Notes under the pieces: model-generated
What the model saw: the letters and a program-made list of their open reading frames with translations, nothing else
The model's database searches: none
Told to the model about the DNA's origin: nothing
Shown here: piece by piece, positions 60,901 through 64,000 of the stretch
Layout of the letters: each line of letters begins with the position of its first letter
How positions within the stretch are numbered: position 1 is the stretch's first letter
Origin: Microbacterium galbinum
Lineage (GTDB): Bacteria > Actinomycetota > Actinomycetes > Actinomycetales > Microbacteriaceae
Reading direction: 5' to 3'
Assembly: GCF_023101185.1 (NCBI RefSeq)
Contig: NZ_CP078077.1
Coordinates: 248,001-312,000, forward strand
DNA: 64,000 nucleotides
Position numbers and translations under genes: made by a program

Positions 60901-61913
60901 CCGATGCCACGCCCCTCCCCGCGGGCCCCGTCGTCATCGGCGGCTCCTCGGGATTCATGGGCAGGCACCTCGTCCCGCGCCTGCGGTCCGCCGGACGCGA
61001 GGTCATCACGATCTCGCGATCGGGAGCCGACATCTCCTGGGGCGAGCAGCGCGCGATCGATCGCGCCGTCGACGGCGCGTCGCTCGTGATCGGTTTGGCC
61101 GGCAAGAGCGTGAACTGCCGATACACGCCCGAGAACCGCGCCGAGATCTTCCGGTCGCGGCTCGACACCACCGCGTCGCTGAGCTCGGCCATCGCCGACG
61201 CGACGGACCCGCCGCCCCTGTGGATCAACTCCTCGACGGCGACGATCTACCGCCATGCCGAGGATCGACCGATGACCGAGTCGTCCGGGGATCTCGGCGC
61301 CGGTTTCTCCGTGGACGTGGCGAAGGCCTGGGAACGCGCTTTGTTCGCCGACGATCTGCCGCACACCCGACGGGTCGCACTGCGCAGCGCCATCGTGCTC
61401 GGCCACGGCGGTGTGCTCGGTCCGCTCGAACGCCTGGCGAGACTCGGGCTGGGCGGCGCACAGCACGACGGACGCTGGCCCGTCAGCCGGGCGCGCCGCG
61501 CCGCCGGAACCGGGCACTTTTCGGGAGCACTCCACGGCACGCAGAGGTTCAGCTGGGTGCACGTCGACGACGTGGCCCGGATCATCGACTTCCTCGAGGT
61601 CACCCCCTCGATCGAGGGCCCGGTGAACGCGGCCTCCCCGAACCCCTCCGACAACGCCGGGTTCATGGCCACCGTGCGCCGAGTGCTCGGCGTCGGCTTC
61701 GGGCCCCCGCTCCCCCGATGGATGCTCGAACTCGGCGCCATCGGCATCCGCACCGAGACCGAACTGGTCCTGAAGAGCCGCTGGGTCATCCCCGAGAGGC
61801 TCACGACCGCCGGGTTCGCCTTCGCCTATCCGGAGCTCGAGGGCGCGGTCCGTGAATCCTTCTCGCGCACGTCGCGCAGCGCCGGCTCCAGCTCGGGGAA
61901 GGCGAAGGCGTAG
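60897..61913 (+). CDS. SDR epimerase-like protein, TIGR01777/DUF1731 family (paralogue 1)
   Basis: Extended short-chain dehydrogenase-like protein of 338 residues. VVIGGSSGFMGRHLVPRL is the nucleotide-binding loop, VDGASLVIGLAGKSVNCRYTPENR and WINSSTATIYRH are typical of the TIGR01777 (YfcH-like) family, and RFSWVHVDDVARIIDFL and the final PERLTTAGFAFAYPEL form the DUF1731 end. The active-site Tyr is in the SSTATIYRH segment. The GTG at 60897 overlaps the DUF4166 stop. Its last 88 bp are antisense to the next gene, its paralogue. Confidence 0.9.
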   Translation: MTDATPLPAGPVVIGGSSGFMGRHLVPRLRSAGREVITISRSGADISWGEQRAIDRAVDGASLVIGLAGKSVNCRYTPENRAEIFRSRLDTTASLSSAIADATDPPPLWINSSTATIYRHAEDRPMTESSGDLGAGFSVDVAKAWERALFADDLPHTRRVALRSAIVLGHGGVLGPLERLARLGLGGAQHDGRWPVSRARRAAGTGHFSGALHGTQRFSWVHVDDVARIIDFLEVTPSIEGPVNAASPNPSDNAGFMATVRRVLGVGFGPPLPRWMLELGAIGIRTETELVLKSRWVIPERLTTAGFAFAYPELEGAVRESFSRTSRSAGSSSGKAKA

Positions 61914-62827
61914 CCTGCGTCCTCGAGCACTCTGGGAGCGATCCACCGACTGTTGAGCACCAGATCCGGCTCGGCGCGCAGCACCCACATCGCCGGCTCG
62001 AGCATGAACCGCCACGAGGGCAGCCCGATCGGCATCCCGACGACACGACGCAGCGCCCGCATCAGTCCGCGGTTGTCCACGACGCCCGGCGCCGACATGT
62101 TCACCGGACCCGAGACGCGCGCGTCGTCGCGGATGAACCGCACGGCGCCCACGAGGTCGTCGATGTGGATCCAGCTGAACCGCTGATGCCCGCGGGATCG
62201 CCGTCCGAGCGGCTTCCGCGGCTCGGTCGGGTGCGGGCCGATGCCGCGATAGCGCCGGTGCGGGAACCACCAGCCGTCGAACTGCGGCCCGCCGACGCCG
62301 AAGCGAGCGAGGCGGAAGAGCAGTGCCGGCGCGGGACCGTCGCCGACCACGAAGGTGATCCGCAGCGCCACCCGCCTCGTCGACGGCAGATCGCCCCGGA
62401 ACAGCTCGGCTTCCCAGGCCCGGGTCACGTCCGGCAGGAAGCCGGTGTCGCGCTCGGTGTCGGCCTCGGTCTGAGCGCAATCGAGCGCGTAGCGGTAGAC
62501 CGCCGCGCTGGAGGCGTTCATCCAGACGGCGGGCGGACGCTCGGCTCCCGCGATGGCGTCGTGGAGCGCGCGGGTCGTGTCGATGCGCGACTGGAGGATC
62601 TCCTCGCGATTGCGATCGGTGAACCGCGCGTTGATGCTCTTGCCCGCGAGGCCGATGACCAGGTCCGCGCCGTCGACGACGCGCCGGATCGACGCGGGGT
62701 CGTCCCAGCGGGCGTCCGGGCCGTGGCGGCCGATCACGCTCACCGCGTATCCGTCGGCCTCGAGCGCCCGCGTCAGCGCCGTGCCGACGAATCCACTCCC
62801 GCCGCCGATGACGGCCCGTTTCGCCAT
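61826..62827 (-). CDS. SDR epimerase-like protein, TIGR01777/DUF1731 family (paralogue 2)
   Basis: Protein of 333 residues and homologue of the convergent gene: AVIGGGSGFVGTALTRAL, VDGADLVIGLAGKSINARFTDRNREEI, WMNASSAAVYRY, RFSWIHIDDLVGAVRFI and PRVLEDAGYAFAFPEL match block by block. The ATG at 62827 is chosen because GGAAGG lies eight bases upstream and it gives the conserved N-terminus. It follows the small membrane-protein gene by one base. Function of the family is uncertain; NADP-dependent sugar-nucleotide or cell-division-related roles have been proposed. Confidence 0.9.
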   Translation of the reverse strand: MAKRAVIGGGSGFVGTALTRALEADGYAVSVIGRHGPDARWDDPASIRRVVDGADLVIGLAGKSINARFTDRNREEILQSRIDTTRALHDAIAGAERPPAVWMNASSAAVYRYALDCAQTEADTERDTGFLPDVTRAWEAELFRGDLPSTRRVALRITFVVGDGPAPALLFRLARFGVGGPQFDGWWFPHRRYRGIGPHPTEPRKPLGRRSRGHQRFSWIHIDDLVGAVRFIRDDARVSGPVNMSAPGVVDNRGLMRALRRVVGMPIGLPSWRFMLEPAMWVLRAEPDLVLNSRWIAPRVLEDAGYAFAFPELEPALRDVREKDSRTAPSSSG

Positions 62828-62828
62828 G

Positions 62829-63215
62829 TCAGAGGCCTTCCCCGCCGGATTCGCCGGCATCTCGCTTGCGCTTCTCGATCTCCTCGCGCAGGCGCCATTC
62901 CTCGATCTCGCGATCGAGGTCGGCGATCTGCTGCTCGGTCGTGCGGATGTCGCGGGGCGGCGCCGGGGGTGCCGCGGTGCCCGTCGACGGGGCCGTGCGA
63001 GGAGCCCTCCGCAGACGCGGGATCGCGATCCCCGCGTCGCCGTAATCCCGACCGAGGCCGAACCACAGCAGGGCTCCGAGGAGGGGCAGCAGGATCACCA
63101 CGATCAGCCAGACGAGGCGGGGCAGGAACCGCACCTGCGAGTCCTCGCGCCGCACGATGTCGACCACCGCGCCGATCGTCAGCGCGAGAGTGATGATCGT
63201 GAACAGGAACGGCAT
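62829..63215 (-). CDS. Small membrane protein with phospholipase D N-terminal-like (PLDc_N) domain
   Basis: Protein of 128 residues with two transmembrane helices (MPFLFTIITLALTIGAVVDIV and FLPRLVWLIVVILLPLLGALLWF), the arrangement of the PLDc_N/phospholipase-D-nuclease N-terminal family. A proline-rich linker and a charged, coiled-coil-like tail (EQQIADLDREIEEWRLREEIEKRKR) follow, probably in the cytoplasm. No catalytic domain is attached. The ATG at 63215 lies exactly six bases after TACTCT. Confidence 0.85.
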   Translation of the reverse strand: MPFLFTIITLALTIGAVVDIVRREDSQVRFLPRLVWLIVVILLPLLGALLWFGLGRDYGDAGIAIPRLRRAPRTAPSTGTAAPPAPPRDIRTTEQQIADLDREIEEWRLREEIEKRKRDAGESGGEGL

Positions 63216-63221
63216 GAACTC

Positions 63222-63227
63222 AGAGTA
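63222..63227 (-). promoter_or_regulatory. -10 element, leaderless start of the PLDc_N gene
   Basis: TACTCT on the minus strand, six bases (GAGTTC), then ATG. It begins two bases after the stop codon of the preceding AKR gene. Confidence 0.55.
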
Positions 63228-63229
63228 GA

Positions 63230-64000
63230 TCAGGGAAGCAGGTGCCCGGCAGCCCGGAACAGCTCGTACCACTCCTCACGGGTGAGTTCGACATCCGCCC
63301 CGGCCGCGGCATCCGTCACCCGCTCGGGCGTCGTGGTGCCGAGGACGACCTGCATGCGCGCCGGGTGACGGACGATCCACGCCGTCGCGATCGCGATCGG
63401 CGTCACGCCGTGCGCGGCGGCGAGCCGGTCGATGACCGCGTTCAGCTCGGCGTACTGCGGGTTGCCGAGGAAGACGCCGGTGAAGAAGCCGCCCTGGAAC
63501 GGCGACCACGCCTGGATCGTGATGCCGTTGATGCGGCAGTACTCGATGATCCCGCCGCCGTCGCGCACGATGCTCTGGTCCTCGGCCGCCATGTTCATCG
63601 CGATCGGCTGGGCGATGATCGGGGCGTGCGTGATCGAGAGCTGCAACTGGTTCGCGACGAGGGGCTGGCGCACCGCGGTGCGCAGCAGGTCGATCTGGCG
63701 CGGCGTGTGGTTCGACACCCCGAATGCGCGCACCTTGCCCGAGGCTTCGAGCTCGTCGAACGCGCGCGCGACCTCCTCGGGTTCGACCAGCGCGTCCGGG
63801 CGGTGCAGCAGCAGCACGTCGAGGCGGTCGGTGCGCAGCGAACGCAGAGATCCCTCGACCTGCGCGACGATGTGCTCGTACGAGAAGTCGAACATCCCCT
63901 TGTCGGGCACGATGCCGCACTTGGTCTGCAGCACGATCTCGTCGCGCTCGGCGGCGGTGAGACGCAGAGCAGCGGCGAACCGGGACTCGCAGTGGTGCAT
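63230..64000 (-). CDS. Aldo/keto reductase (YdhF-like), 5' end outside window
   Basis: C-terminal 256 residues of an aldo/keto reductase. The frame is open to the window edge, and CESRFAAALRL corresponds to the region just after the catalytic Tyr, so roughly 55-60 residues are missing. The catalytic Lys is in IVLQTKCGI and the His in DVLLLHRPDALVEPEEVARAFDEL. AFGVSNHTPRQIDLL and ITIQAWSPFQGGFFTGVFLGN fit the YdhF subgroup. Substrate is unknown. Confidence 0.9.
   Translation of the reverse strand: MHHCESRFAAALRLTAAERDEIVLQTKCGIVPDKGMFDFSYEHIVAQVEGSLRSLRTDRLDVLLLHRPDALVEPEEVARAFDELEASGKVRAFGVSNHTPRQIDLLRTAVRQPLVANQLQLSITHAPIIAQPIAMNMAAEDQSIVRDGGGIIEYCRINGITIQAWSPFQGGFFTGVFLGNPQYAELNAVIDRLAAAHGVTPIAIATAWIVRHPARMQVVLGTTTPERVTDAAAGADVELTREEWYELFRAAGHLLP

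Overview
The window is very GC-rich, densely packed bacterial DNA that reads as the chromosome of an actinobacterium of the Microbacteriaceae, most likely Microbacterium. Four observations support this: a DUF222/HNH-type protein, the cluster metG-tatD-rsmA-ispE with rsmI/pmt close by, several ABC sugar-import operons with LacI or ROK regulators, and many genes with a TANNNT hexamer six bases before the start codon (leaderless transcription). No tRNA, rRNA, CRISPR array, integrase or transposase was seen. The assignment rests on gene content only.

Left part (1-15900). A truncated HNH protein is followed by an unusual array of about 27 units of a 15-bp repeat. A mannan or mannoside locus comes next: a clan-A glycosidase and a LacI repressor face away from an operon of lipoprotein, two permeases, a GH3 enzyme and a GH125 exo-alpha-1,6-mannosidase, with two LacI-type operators in the divergent promoter region. 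A strong hairpin separates this from a second sugar importer of the ChvE/MmsA/MmsB type, whose LacI regulator has one matching operator before itself and one before the transporter genes.

Middle part (15950-41060). Housekeeping genes (ispE, rsmA, tatD, metG, rsmI, pmt) are split by accessory genes: an aldo/keto reductase, an MFS exporter, a membrane-anchored molybdenum oxidoreductase, and a LacI-controlled beta-glucoside operon in which an oligopeptide-type ABC importer with a fused double ATPase feeds a GH1 beta-glucosidase. Then come an amino-acid permease, a thioredoxin/glycosidase-fold protein, an FMN reductase, an aldo/keto reductase and a membrane acyltransferase-like protein.

Right part (41100-64000). 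A giant HrpA helicase carries two copies of a dispersed hairpin repeat inside its reading frame. It is followed by a lower-GC gene encoding a candidate HEPN-domain protein. After a quinone oxidoreductase, a Gfo/Idh oxidoreductase and a NYN-domain RNase-like gene, a nine-gene minus-strand operon (58983 to 48921) combines a Gfo/Idh dehydrogenase, a pyranose/C-glycoside-oxidase-like GMC flavoenzyme, a CUT1 sugar importer, three sugar-phosphate-isomerase/epimerase-like TIM barrels and an MFS permease. A divergent ROK regulator faces it. This is the best candidate in the window for an incompletely described catabolic system, probably import and oxidative cleavage of glycosides through 3-keto intermediates. 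The window ends with two paralogous nucleotide-sugar-epimerase-like genes that converge and overlap at their 3' ends, a small membrane protein and a truncated aldo/keto reductase.
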